Positions 12,365 to 22,605 of a DNA stretch of 64,000 nt are shown here, in pieces (the stretch's first letter is position 1; each line of letters opens with the position of its first letter). The translations under genes were made by a program, and so were the position numbers. The notes beneath the pieces are model-generated. The model saw only the letters and a program-made list of their open reading frames with translations, was not told the origin of the DNA and did not search any database. Origin of the DNA: Hypoxylon rubiginosum (taxonomy: Eukaryota > Ascomycota > Sordariomycetes > Xylariales > Hypoxylaceae); the NCBI GenBank assembly GCA_902806565.1, contig CADCXA010000056.1, forward strand, positions 1,116,001-1,180,000, read 5' to 3'.

Positions 12365-13462
12365 ATGTTGACCGTCCGCTCTCTGTCATTACTGCTAGCC
12401 CTCGGCGCGCTGTCGGCCGTCGAGGCGGCGCCGAGGAAAGGGAGGAATAATAATGGCCAAGGACAGCAGCAGCAGCAACAAGCCGCAACGGCTTTTGAGC
12501 AGGCGCAGCAGATACCACAGGGTGTGTCGACGGCAACCGATGGAAGCAGCATCTTGGACACCACCGCCATGGTGAAGTACGTCCTTCTTTTTCTCCTTAA
12601 CCTATCTACTCCTTCCAAATCTAATAAGCAATATAGTGGTCTCCCCCTCCGCTTCAAGGTCTCGGCACCCGCCGACCAGTTCACCGCGGACTCGGGCGTC
12701 GACGGCGCCGCGCAAGACGCAGGGGCTGCCGGGGACCTGGGACTGAACGTGCTGCTGCACGGCGACGGTGGCCAGTCCTTCTTCGACTTCCCGAACCAGG
12801 CGGTGCAGGACGGATTAGCCGGCGTCGCCGTGCTGGCGCCGGACCCGAACCTGTTCTGGGGCGGCGGCTCCGGGCTCGACCGCACCGACGGCGTCGCCCA
12901 CGCGCAGGCCGTCGCCGACCTGGTCGCCAGCGTGATGCCGTCGGTGCTCGCCTTCAACAGCAGCAAGGTCAGCTTCACGGGCGTGTCGGGGGGCTCGCTG
13001 CTGCTGAGCGGGTTCCTGCTGCCGGCTCACATGGCGCAGTTCGCGTCGGCCGGGCAGGAGTCCCAGGTTCTTCTCAACTGCGGCGGCCTCGAGCCGCAGG
13101 TCGACGTGTCGGACGCGAATGCAGCAGCACTAGCAGCAACGCGGCTACACTTTCAGAGCACCCAGCAGGAGCTCGCCCTACTACAGCCAGCCATCCCCGC
13201 CGCCATCGCCGCGTACGAACAGATTGCGACGGGCCAGGGCCTGGACGCCGCGGCCGTCGGCGCGCTGCAGACCGTCGACAACTCGCCCAACGGCGGGCAC
13301 TGCGAGTTTGATGAGCAGGACTTCGTCAGCGGCGTCCAGCTCATGGCCGACTCCTTTTCGGCCGTTATGCAGGGCGGCAACGGCGTCCTAGCCGGAACCA
13401 ACGTCAACGTACTAAATCCGGTTATTGGGAATGAGGATCTAGCCTTCTCTGGCGCCTCGTAG
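12365..13462 (+). CDS. Secreted alpha/beta-hydrolase-like protein
   Basis: Two exons, 12365-12576 and 12637-13462, give 345 aa. The N-terminus MLTVRSLSLLLALGALSAVEA is a clear signal peptide with cleavage near residue 20-22, followed by an Asn/Gln-rich linker. The body (LNVLLHGDGGQSFFDFPN, VAVLAPDPNLFWGGGSGLDR) matches a widespread fungal family of extracellular hydrolase-like proteins. It has a nucleophile elbow GVSGG with Ser188 and a late His292 in NGGHCEF, consistent with a Ser/His catalytic pair in an alpha/beta fold. Its substrate is unknown. The coding DNA is much more GC-rich than its flanks. The 60-nt intron (GTACGT...ATATAG) has no in-frame stop, so the whole frame stays open through it; splicing is preferred because it restores the VNGLPLRFKVSAP junction typical of the family. 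Confidence 0.8.
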   Translation: MLTVRSLSLLLALGALSAVEAAPRKGRNNNGQGQQQQQQAATAFEQAQQIPQGVSTATDGSSILDTTAMVKYVLLFLLNLSTPSKSNKQYSGLPLRFKVSAPADQFTADSGVDGAAQDAGAAGDLGLNVLLHGDGGQSFFDFPNQAVQDGLAGVAVLAPDPNLFWGGGSGLDRTDGVAHAQAVADLVASVMPSVLAFNSSKVSFTGVSGGSLLLSGFLLPAHMAQFASAGQESQVLLNCGGLEPQVDVSDANAAALAATRLHFQSTQQELALLQPAIPAAIAAYEQIATGQGLDAAAVGALQTVDNSPNGGHCEFDEQDFVSGVQLMADSFSAVMQGGNGVLAGTNVNVLNPVIGNEDLAFSGAS

Positions 13463-14016
13463 GCGGGAAAGGAAGGCGGCGTGGACGGAAAGACAAGTAG
13501 AAGATATTAGTTACGAAATGCAAAACTATTCGTTAGACTTGCTATATGCCGCACATGCTTAGACGATTCGAAACAGTTTGTTTCTCGTTAAATCCGAAAT
13601 ACCTCAAAATGATAACCAGAGACATAAATTCAAGTGAACACGGTATACCCAAGCTTCTAGACTTGCAAGGTTCGTATCGATCGGTTCTATTGAAGATGGC
13701 TGCCACTATTGTCCCCGAAAACCCAAAGACACGTTATAACAAAGCCATCGTAATAGAGCTCGCCTCTAGCTGTAAAACTCGGTTCGTTAAATGAGAAAAA
13801 CAAAATCCAGGTCCAGATCATCCTGCCCTAGGAATTTTAAAGCCGCCAGTGTATCCTAATCTCTCCGATTCTGCCTGTCCTAGATGCGCAATGTGGTAAT
13901 AAAAACGCCGGGCGCCGTGATATCTCGGTAATATCTTTGGAAGGGGAAAATTCAGAAAACATGCCACCCAAGTCGTCAACGCTGAAAATTCAATGATAAC
14001 CGGCTTCGTTTTGCCT
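13463..14016. other. Convergent 3' intergenic region
   Basis: 554 bp between two convergent genes (hydrolase on plus, EAF on minus). It presumably contains both 3' UTRs. Nothing else is recognised. Confidence 0.5.
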
Positions 14017-15109
14017 TTACTCCTCTTCGCTCACGTCACTTTCCTGCGCCCCTTCCAATTCTTCTAGCAAGGCGGCCTCGATGAGATCCTCATCATCCAT
14101 AGCTAGGTCTTCATCATTGGCTGGCTGCTCTTGCGGCACATCCTCCATTTCCTCGTCCTCTTCCTCATCGCCGTCATCGGGCTGCGGAGGCGGCTGAGGA
14201 GCACTTCTCTCGGGCACCGGGTGGTTGATAGGACTAGGCAATTTGAAATGCTCATAGTCATCATCATCATCTTCGCCATCTGCGTCGTCCTGTTCCTCCT
14301 CCTCGTTCTGCGGCTCAAAAGTGGAGAAGGGGCGGATTCCAAAGAGGTTCGGCGAGAAATCTCGACTGGCGTTGGGTGCCGAGCCGCCTGGGTTCTCGAT
14401 AGTGAGGCCCAAGTCGTCGTCCGAGCTCTCCTCCTCGGATTCCGCCGCTGCCGGGCGTTGCTTCTTGGTGGTGGTTGTCGGTTTGGGCGGGGGCTTCTTG
14501 TCCGGTATGGCCGCGCTTGGTTTCTCTTGCGCTTTCGATTTGGGTGCGGGCTTCCGCGGCTTGGCGGCTGTCTTCTTCTCTTCGTTCTTCGCTTTGGCCG
14601 ACTGTTTGCCGGCAGGCTTGGCGGTGCTACCGCTATGGCTCTCCAGTTGGGGATACTCTTGTCGCAAGCTTGCAGCATTGTCGTTGGACGGGGTCTGGAC
14701 CAGGTTCATATTGAACATGGAGTCGACCTTATGGATGACGAAGACCTCGCGTGCGGCGTCGAAGATCATGACGTACTGGTTTTCTTCGGCACCGCGCGTG
14801 CCTTTGTACTGGTAGCGACCGCCATCGTCTTGGAAAGAAAGGTCGTACGAGGGTGCGCCCTTTTTAGAGGAAGAGGGTTTTATTCGGGCCTGAGCGGGGG
14901 CTGTGGGTGATGATAGAGTCGGCTTGTGGTTGTCTACAGCGAGTGATTCGTTAGTTCGGGCCCAGCATGACTCTGGCTTGTGATTATAGGATGAATGTGT
15001 ACTTACACCTCACGCCAGTATATATCTCCTTGGGATCCTTTCCTAGCAGAGCATCGCTCAAGACGACGGGGTATTTGCCGGCTTTCGTGGGGTCGACTAT
15101 CCCCGTCAT
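14017..15109 (-). CDS. RNA polymerase II elongation factor, EAF family
   Basis: Two exons, 15007-15109 and 14017-14933, encode 339 aa. Splicing (GTAAGT donor, TGTAG acceptor) joins DPKEIYTGVR to YNHKPTLSS and restores the EAF N-terminal domain: KAGKYPVVLSDALLGKDP, then SYDLSFQDDGGRYQYKGTRG and MIFDAAREVFVIHKVDSMFN (about residues 8-125). EAF proteins partner ELL and stimulate Pol II elongation. The rest is low complexity: a Lys/Pro/Ala-rich basic stretch, then long runs of Glu and Asp, as in animal and fungal EAF transactivation tails. The start at 15109 gives MTGIVDPTKAGKYP; no in-frame ATG lies just upstream. Confidence 0.9.
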
Positions 15110-15918
15110 TGTCGCGGGAGTTATCGTGCTGCCTTTGGGTAACGGATACTTGATGGATGGATAGATGCAAAAATGTAGGATTATTCAATTGCTCTGTAGG
15201 TGTAGCAGCAGCAAAGAGCAAGATCTGGGTTGATGGAGAAAAGAATATGGAAATTGAATGGACTAGTTCGGAATGAGTAGAATGCGAAAGGTAGAAGGTA
15301 GAGTGTAGAATGTTAAATGTTGGAGAAGACGTAGGACGTAGGACGTAGGTCGTAGCCGACAAGGCGAGGGCTGAACAAGTAAGGCAGGTAAGGCGGGCTG
15401 CCGGGCTAAGTGGGTTCAAGGCGGGGACTACTGCGGAACTAAAACGCCGATCTTTTTTTTATCCTTTTTTATCTTTTTTATCTTTTTATCTGCAAAGGTG
15501 AGCGGACATTGTACATTGATCAAAGCTTTTCTTTGGTACTGCTGTTACAGATTGCTTCAGCTAATTAAATAGTGTTAGTGTTTGCTTGATATATGTATTT
15601 ATGCTAATCACTAGGCACGCACAGACAGTAGAAGGACAATGAGAAAGCAAATACGAACATAGTTCTCTGCTACAATGCCCAGGAGTAAGCTGATGGATGT
15701 CCATTCATCTTTAGTAAAGTCAAGCTATTTCTAATTCTACGTCTATGATATATCGCCTAGCATCTAGACTGAACAGGGTCCAGAAGGCTTAGAAGGCAGT
15801 TGTATTACAAGAACACCGTTCCAATTGAGCCCTTTCACTAGCCCCGGGCAAACACTCCGGTCTCTTACCCTATAATGGGTTTTCACATCACGATAGTTCA
15901 CCTACCAACAGGCACTAA
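15110..15918. other. Intergenic region upstream of EAF
   Basis: Promoter and leader of the EAF gene. It includes a T-rich tandem tract (TTTTTTATC-like units, about 15451-15491). No coding sequence is supported. Confidence 0.5.
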
Positions 15919-16003
15919 GGTGGTATAGTATAGTGGATAGTACAACACGTTGTGGTCACATACTGGTACCGTGTAGACCTGGGTTCGATTCCCAGTACCG
16001 CCA
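15919..16003 (+). tRNA. tRNA-His (GTG), intron-containing
   Basis: An 85-nt cloverleaf: acceptor stem GGTGGTA/TACCGCC, a 3-bp D stem GTA/TAC, anticodon stem ACACG/CGTGT and T arm CTGGG-TTCGATT-CCCAG. The anticodon loop starts TTGTGG, giving anticodon GTG. A 13-nt intron follows position 37 in the canonical eukaryotic place, leaving a 72-nt mature tRNA. Discriminator A73 agrees with eukaryotic tRNA-His. The antisense open frame across this gene is spurious. Confidence 0.93.
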
Positions 16004-16010
16004 AGTTTAA

Positions 16011-16017
16011 TTTTTTT
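16011..16017 (+). terminator. RNA polymerase III terminator (T7)
   Basis: Seven consecutive T residues begin 8 nt after the tRNA-His discriminator base, which is the usual Pol III stop signal. Confidence 0.85.
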
Positions 16018-17328
16018 GCGACTCTCGTTTTTACTATACTCATATACAGATGCGTGGGAGCTATGAAATTGATACAATGTCCTCGCTCCTTCAGATGTGA
16101 AGGAGATGGGGACAAGCGAGGGCATTGAGAAATATGAGATTGAGAAGGGGAGAAATGCTCCAAGGGGACGATATATGTTAGGGTCCAGTCTGTCTTACGT
16201 ATGTGTCTATTGCCGCCATTTCTTGGGGAGAAATCCTAGGAGTTACAATCATCGATTGCCTCTATTGACTAATCCAATAATAATAGTCTTCTTTATTGAG
16301 CATACTACTTTAAGAAGTTGCCAGAGCTTGAGCACTTAGCACATGAAGACTGAAAAGCAACGATATCAATCGGAAATCCCAGGGGCATCGGCGTCATATA
16401 ACTCGAGGATATGTCTCTAGGGGAGCTTGCAGATAATAGCGCCTGAGGCCATACAGATACCTAGGCGTGAGAAAGTGTATAACCAACTCCGTATACCTAT
16501 TTAAGATTGTGAATGGGAAACAGCAATTGACACACCCCGGTTCTACGAAAGCTCAAGTAACCCCCCTTATCCTGTGTTCTTCTTTTCTTCAGCTTCGACA
16601 TCATATTCTAGACCATTACATTCGAAGATGGTACCGGATTGTACTCAATATTCATGATTACTTCCCTCTGACAACTCTCTTGGTACGAAGTCGCTACGTC
16701 CTGGTTTCCCTCCACGAGCCTGATTTTGCCCATCCCTATCCGTGGCACAGGCACTACGAAGGCTTCCGAATAGTTCAGGTATTAGTAAGTATACCCAGCA
16801 AAAGAACCTGCCCATCGCTATACCTACCCGTCATGAGAAGAGAAGAATATAATGTAGGACATGACGAAGCTCGACTCATATCTCCCAGTGCCGAAATCTG
16901 ACCCCTAAAGACAAATCTAAGAGATTAGGATGAGGGAAGTTGACTACAAGAGTCTAGACCGCAAGTAGCATCTATTACAAGTTCCAAGTAACTAGACGCT
17001 GTAAGAGTCAAAGCGATATTACTTGGTACAGCCCGCAATTCCATCTTTGGATCATTAGTCAATGTGGCTCTTGCTCGAAGGACTGTAGACAGTAAACCAG
17101 CTCCGACGCAAGTCATCGTCTGCATTAGTTTCATATGGGGAGTAAATATTCAACCCCCAACGGCACGAATCATCAACCACGAACGCTTGCTTCACTAGGT
17201 TCGGATGTAACTTGATTAGGATGTCTGGAATTCCACTACCTCTACCTCTTCCCGGCTTCTTATCTACAATGCTAGAGTACAAAAGGGAAGGAGAGCAGTA
17301 TTTTTGGTTATGGCTCGCACGATGCTGT
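16018..17328. other. Intergenic region
   Basis: One uninterrupted 144-codon frame (16467-16901, plus) has no recognisable domain and unconvincing composition, so I do not call it. The right end is the 3' UTR of the ATP synthase subunit d gene. Confidence 0.45.
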
Positions 17329-18157
17329 CTATAGTACGGAAAGGTCGCCGAATTTCTCCTGGAAACCAAAGTGTTAGCAGCTGTGAGGCGGAGTTGATAT
17401 GGGGGAAGGGGGGGCGCTCGTACCTTGTATCCCGGAACGGACCAGCGGCCCTTGGATACCAGCTTCGCCGTCTTCTCGTCGATCGAGGGTTCCGCCGCGG
17501 CAACTTCGTCCTATACGCACACGCATGTAGATCAGCATCAACGTCTCTCCCTCGCTTTTTCACTCCATCAACTATCCCCGTAAGCGCGGCACAACATACC
17601 ACAGTAAGCTCCTCGAACGGTCTAGCAGTTTCGATGTTCGTGAGCGTGGCCTCGAGGTCCTTCAGCTCGAGGTCGACCTTCTCCTTGGTCGCCTCGGCAT
17701 TCTTGACGGCCTCGACCTCGAAGGCCTCGATGGCCTTGAGCTGGCGCGAGACGTCGTACTTGGAGGGCTGGAAGGCGCTGAAGCGTTTCTCGATCTCGTC
17801 GACGACGGCCTGGTTCTTGAGGATGGATCGGTAGTGGGCGAAGTCGACGGTGGTCGGCAGCTCGGATAGCGCCTGGACCTTGCGGCGGGCGTTCTCGTTG
17901 CGGGCCTTGAAGGCTTGCAGGGACGCGACGGTCTGGCCGCGCAGGCCCAGCGAGGCGGTGACCTTGGTCCAGTCGAGCTTGAGAGCTGCGCTTCGCTGTG
18001 AGGTTGAGAGAAAAAAAATGGAAATTAGCTCATTGTTCATCTTCTGCGGGCGTCCGATTCGGCAATTGGCGAATCAATTGAAGGTATTTCCGTCGGTGAC
18101 CCTCCAGAAATCTCCAGAGGATAGCCTAGAGGAACAGGAAATACTCACTGTGGCCAT
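17329..18157 (-). CDS. ATP7: Mitochondrial ATP synthase subunit d
   Basis: Four exons: 18149-18157, 17600-17995, 17424-17510 and 17329-17358, totalling 173 aa, the usual length of the family. The product begins [19 protein letters not shown], continues through [20 protein letters not shown] and [20 protein letters not shown], and ends [16 protein letters not shown]. Subunit d belongs to the peripheral stalk of the F1Fo ATP synthase at the inner mitochondrial membrane and helps hold F1 against Fo. The first coding exon is only 9 nt (Met-Ala-Thr) and the last only 30 nt, so automatic predictors can miss both; open-frame translation alone starts wrongly inside intron 1. Donors are GTGAGT, GTATGT and GTACGA. 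Confidence 0.95.
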
Positions 18158-18778
18158 TTTTGCGATGTGTTGAGGGAAAGGTAGAGTGGAGATCTGAAAG
18201 CAGGACGTATTTCGTAGTAGATATTGGCTCTCTCAGCCGAAGAACTCCGATGTTTTGCAGCGGGACTAGGCATTTGCCAGACTGCCAGACTGCCCTGTAG
18301 CAGCGCTAACGTCAAATTTCCCCGTGACTTTAGGTCACGTGATCCTGCTACCCTGTACCAAACTTCCCCCTTACAAGGCATTAGAGATCAAATGTTACAC
18401 CACCTACTGCCATGTTCCCTCTCTACCTCTTTGCTAGGGAAAGGAAATTCCTTACTTAGATCCAAGGGTTGTTTTGCTGCTGAGATATTACTTGAGTTAC
18501 CCAAGCTTAGACCAGCAAGCTGCTACTTTTAAAACCTCACATCTCAAAATGGCGCTTCCCACTGGAACCAGGTCACAAGATTACTTCATATTTTGTATTC
18601 ACAACGGCTCTGGAATTCATTGCAAGGTATCGTAGCCTGTAATACACAGCCAACCGACTTCCCTTCCTTTCGTAACCCATGTATACTTTTCCGTTGTCGC
18701 AATGCACCCAGCCGAGCACCTAGCCGAAGCAGATCTCCGTGCCATGGAACCAAAAACAACCAAGGTGTGATCCTGTCA
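18158..18778. other. Intergenic region, ATP7 promoter and NAC-alpha 3' UTR
   Basis: The left part is the promoter and leader of ATP7, including the TCACGTGA palindrome at 18335-18342. The right part is the 3' UTR of the NAC-alpha gene. No other gene was seen. Confidence 0.5.
18335..18342. promoter_or_regulatory. TCACGTGA palindromic E-box upstream of ATP7
   Basis: A perfect 8-bp palindrome with a CACGTG core lies about 180 bp upstream of the ATP7 start. RTCACGTG is the known site of the bHLH factor Cbf1 in yeasts, where it is linked to respiratory and sulphur genes. A role here is inferred from motif and position only. Confidence 0.4.
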
Positions 18779-19686
18779 TTAAACGCTTAGCGCCATAATC
18801 GAATTGACTATGTCGTTATCGTTTTCCTTCAGAGCCTTGATCGCCTTGTTCCGTTTGACGTTGGCTTGGGTCATGACGAGCTCAATATCCTTATCCTCGA
18901 GACCTTCGGCATCAACCTCTTCGTCATCGTCGTCATCGTCCTTCTTGTCGTCATCAGCACCCTCGACTGCCTTGCTAGGTTCGCCGTGGCTGTGGTCGTG
19001 GCCGGCGTGGTCGTGATCACCACCAGGGGCGGCAAGGGACTGGGCAGCGGCTTGTTGGGCAGCCGAGTTAAGATCTTCGATCTTAGCCTCACCGAACACG
19101 CTGGAGGGAAATTGGTGAGTTATATTTCATAGCTAGGTAAGAATTGAGGATCCTTACATGTAGGTGTTGCTGTTGGGCGACTTGTAGACCTCGGGGTTGT
19201 TGATAACAAACAGGATCTGTAAGTAACGTGTTAGTTGTACGAACAACTCTACTCCAACAAGCAGCTACAGCGTAGATTTATCTAATATATATAAATATAT
19301 ATATCTCTTCCTAGGGAAGAACTGCAATGTGTACCGTATGCACTAGGCATACGTACGGGCACACGACCGCAACTGTTTTGTAGGAAGCCGACGGGTCCAA
19401 ATCTTCCCAATTGCAAAAGGGACGATCAATGTCTCTCGATAGCACTTACGTTCTTCGGTCGTCGTAGGGTCACTCGGGTGATGCCAGTGACACGGGTGAG
19501 GTGGAGTTTCTCGATGGCCTTGCGAGCCTTCTTCTCGTTACGGGAGTGGACGACGGCGGTGGAGCCGCCAGCACCACCATCGCCTACCTCAATCTCGGAG
19601 TCGGAGCTGTCGTCATCGTCGTGCTCTTCGACCGAGACCTTCTTGGGCTCGTCATCGGGCAGTTCCTCGATTCTGGGGTTGGCCAT
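18779..19686 (-). CDS. EGD2: Nascent polypeptide-associated complex subunit alpha
   Basis: Three exons, 19450-19686, 19158-19216 and 18779-19100, give 205 aa. Order: an acidic N-terminus ([14 protein letters not shown]), the NAC domain ([56 protein letters not shown]), a His/Asp-rich linker ([12 protein letters not shown]), a Glu/Asp run and a C-terminal UBA domain ([20 protein letters not shown]). Together with the beta subunit it binds the ribosome near the exit tunnel, shields nascent chains and prevents mis-targeting to the ER. Both introns lie inside the NAC domain, and the central exon is only 59 nt. Confidence 0.96.
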
Positions 19687-20709
19687 ATTGAATATCTGAT
19701 GTCTGACTGGTGGGGTTCGAGTTAGCTATTTTTTCCCCCTGGCGACGTTACGATTGTGGTGGCGGCCCGAGCTCAAGAGCTCTCCAGTCTAGCGATTCGG
19801 CTTCCTTCAAGCTCTCCAATTTAGAGAAGGAATGGAGATACGAAGTAGAGAAACATTATACATATTATGAAATATCGACGACTTACGAGAGCTACACAGT
19901 TGGAAATTGTCGCCGAACTAGGTAGCGGGGTGATTGGTTGTATTGGGGGGGTAGGTGGTTCGGTTGTGAAGAAAAGTTCCTCTGCGGCGTGCAACTTTCG
20001 TCGTTTGGCCTAGGGTTTTGCCAGTAATTTTTTTTTGCGAGTGGCTTAAGCAAGCCCACAGCCCGTACAAGCCCGCGCTAGTCCCAATATAGGCTTATAG
20101 AAATTCATATATTAATTCTTACATAAATTACGTATCATATTAAGAAAGAGAACATATTTACAAAGATGCCTTTTCGTTTAGTGTATATATATCTACGTAT
20201 TTGCATACTTGTGCTGTTTTTTTCATTGAGATTATATCGCAAAAGCGAAACATATCGGAGCTTTTCTATAACAAACTCAAGCGTCATAACAATACATTTC
20301 AACATTCGAGGGCTACATCTAGGTATCATTTTATGTAGTTTTACCACATAAATCTGGCAATTGTATATGCGAAAGTCATTCAATGCAGTAATAACACCAG
20401 CACCAACACCGACAACGATATCACCCTACGAAGAAAGGCAACATATAATTACGTAGGGAGAGAGACAGAGAGAGAGCTTGCTTTTTGGTTGTTTGCAAAT
20501 TTCCGTATCATTGACGCCGGTCACCTCATTGAGAATTTTTATGAGTGACATACAGGTCTTGCCAGACGAAGCAGAAGAACCCAGCAACCCCCATGCCAAT
20601 GTGTGTGTGTTTCATGCAGACCAGATCCGTAAGACTACCCTCCGCTCTACCTGAAAGGGACCGTTGTATCAGAATCAATCATCCCCTTCGTCCTTCTCCC
20701 CCCTCAAGT
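19687..20709. other. Intergenic region between NAC-alpha and eL14
   Basis: NAC-alpha promoter and leader (probable 5' UTR near 19687-19940), then AT-rich DNA and the eL14 3' UTR. Several short open frames lack any recognisable feature. Confidence 0.5.
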
Positions 20710-21223
20710 TCACGCAGAGGCCTTGACCTTGGCGAGAGCCTTTCGCTCCTCGAATCGTCGTTGCTTCTTGAGTCGCATGACCTTGAATCGGTCGAAGTCG
20801 GTGAGCGCCTTTCTTCGCTCCGTCTGGTCCTTTCGCTTGGCCCACTTGCTTGCCTTCCACTTGGCGTCGATCTCTGCCTTCTCCCACGCGGTCTTCAGCG
20901 TTCCCGTTCGGACAGCTCGGGGGAGCTTGGCGATCTTCAGGTCGGACAGTAGCACATCGGAGAAAGAGATGGCTTGCCGGGGAACGACAAGCTTGGGGTC
21001 TGCGGAGGGTCCATCAACCAAAGCCTAGAATTTTCCACAGTCAATAAACATAGTTCGAATTTCCCTGCTGCCGATTTCGGGTGTGTTAACGTACGCGCTT
21101 GTGGTCGATGATCTCGACGATGGCAGCCAGTCTGCCAGCGAAGGGGCCGTTGCCCTGGACGAGGACGATGCGGCCGACCTCGACCAGGCGCCATTCAGGA
21201 GACTCGATGGTTGCGTCACCCAT
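20710..21223 (-). CDS. RPL14: 60S ribosomal protein L14 (eL14)
   Basis: Two exons, 21095-21223 and 20710-21024, encode 147 aa. The protein starts [20 protein letters not shown] with the KOW-type barrel ([20 protein letters not shown]), then crosses the intron to [20 protein letters not shown]. It ends in the basic helical region [20 protein letters not shown] and an Ala/Lys-rich tail, all typical of eL14 in the large ribosomal subunit. The splice joins HKR to ALVDGP (GTACGT donor, TCTAG acceptor). Confidence 0.96.
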
Positions 21224-22605
21224 TGTGTTGGTATGCTGGGAGGTTTGATATTAGAGACGTAGGTCTTGCGTGGTAAAGGAAAGTTGAAAAGGAAAAGTAA
21301 ATTGATTTCTCATGCAGTCATTTGGTTGGTGGAATGAGGGAAGAACTTACTGATTTTTGGAGTTGTCGTTGGTGTTGTCAAATCCTCCCTACCTTGTAAT
21401 TGTCCTGGGCTGAACTTTTCGTGAGTCTCGGACTTGCAGTGGGAATCAATCTTGTGTGGGCGGTTAGGGTTAAGCCGGAGAATCTAGCAAGCCCGTACCC
21501 GAGCCCCACATGAATCTGGCAGTGGACCTGGGCAGCTGGCAGCTTGGGAGCTTGGGCAGCCTTAGGTTAGAAGGTGGGGCTTTCTGTAGTACTTTTCAAA
21601 AGTTTTCTGTCCAGCCTCGTCTTTCCTTTTCCTCTCATCAATTTCTTTTCTTCTGTACAGAAAAACAGACATCACAACCAGCGAAAGCAAGCTGGCGCAT
21701 TGGTTCTTAAATGTCTCACTCTGGTAAGCATATTCCCAATTCCCTCAGCTATTCCCTCTGCTTGTCATGATGAGAGTAATTTGCGATTGATTCTACTTCG
21801 ATGGCGCTCTTGCCGGAGCTGCTATATCGGGTGGATATATGATATTTATTTCTTACATATTCTGAACACTTTTCACAAGTCGCTTTGCATAAAGAAAGGA
21901 AGTGTTACTTAGTACAGTTGGCTAATACTGTTGCAGATTTCTCTAATCCCATATGGTAACTAAGCTGGGCGTATTTCATTTTATTAGCATTACCTAGCAC
22001 GCCAGTATCTGTACTATTTGGTGAGAGATAGCTATAGCATGGGCCAGGTGCCACAGGTAAAATATTGAGGTTCTGAACAAGGTTGTTGCTCATCACCAGA
22101 AAAGACACTCGGTGGGATAGGATCTAATGTGGGTAGATGTGATAGAATGTAATTAATTGTACAACATGAGGTTATCAACGCTAGCATTACCTCGGCTTGA
22201 AATGCTATCGAATATTTCCTATCTTGATAACATTCCTCCTAACCACTGCTCCCTATTAACCAATCTTGAATCAAACTTGCATCATAACTTGCCATTTCTG
22301 GGTATATCGTTTAACAAAGCAAATGAAAAAATTGTACTCCGTGCAACCAACACCTACACTATATTGATGCCCTGTGAGGTTGCAAGCCGGTAAACTCCGT
22401 GATGTTTGGGTATCTATAAACCCAAAGCCCCTTGACCACCTTACATAAGGGAGGGGGGCGGTTATAAAGCGTGGGTTCTGGTGATGTTTGCAACCAGCCA
22501 GCGAGTGGGCAGGTTGCTAAATGGACAGGAGGGACGAAGGTGTATATCAGTCCAAGGAGTGTAAATGTCCACAATTTGGTAGAAGCTGTTCGTCCAAGAC
22601 ATTAT
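21224..22605. other. Intergenic region
   Basis: eL14 promoter and leader at the left; the remainder is AT-rich DNA without a supported gene, ending in the 3' UTR of the RBR ligase gene. Confidence 0.5.

Noticed and set aside
12340..12978. 212-codon minus-strand frame rich in Cys, Ala and Pro
   Set aside because: Antisense shadow of the GC-rich secreted hydrolase.
14131..14910. 259-codon plus-strand frame
   Set aside because: Antisense to the EAF gene; it is a product of the repetitive acidic and Lys/Pro codons on the other strand.
15898..16163. Minus-strand frames across the tRNA-His
   Set aside because: They translate the antisense of a structured tRNA gene.
16467..16901. 144-codon open frame on the plus strand
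   Set aside because: No domain, no splice-joined extension and no convincing codon pattern; kept only as a note in the intergenic entry.
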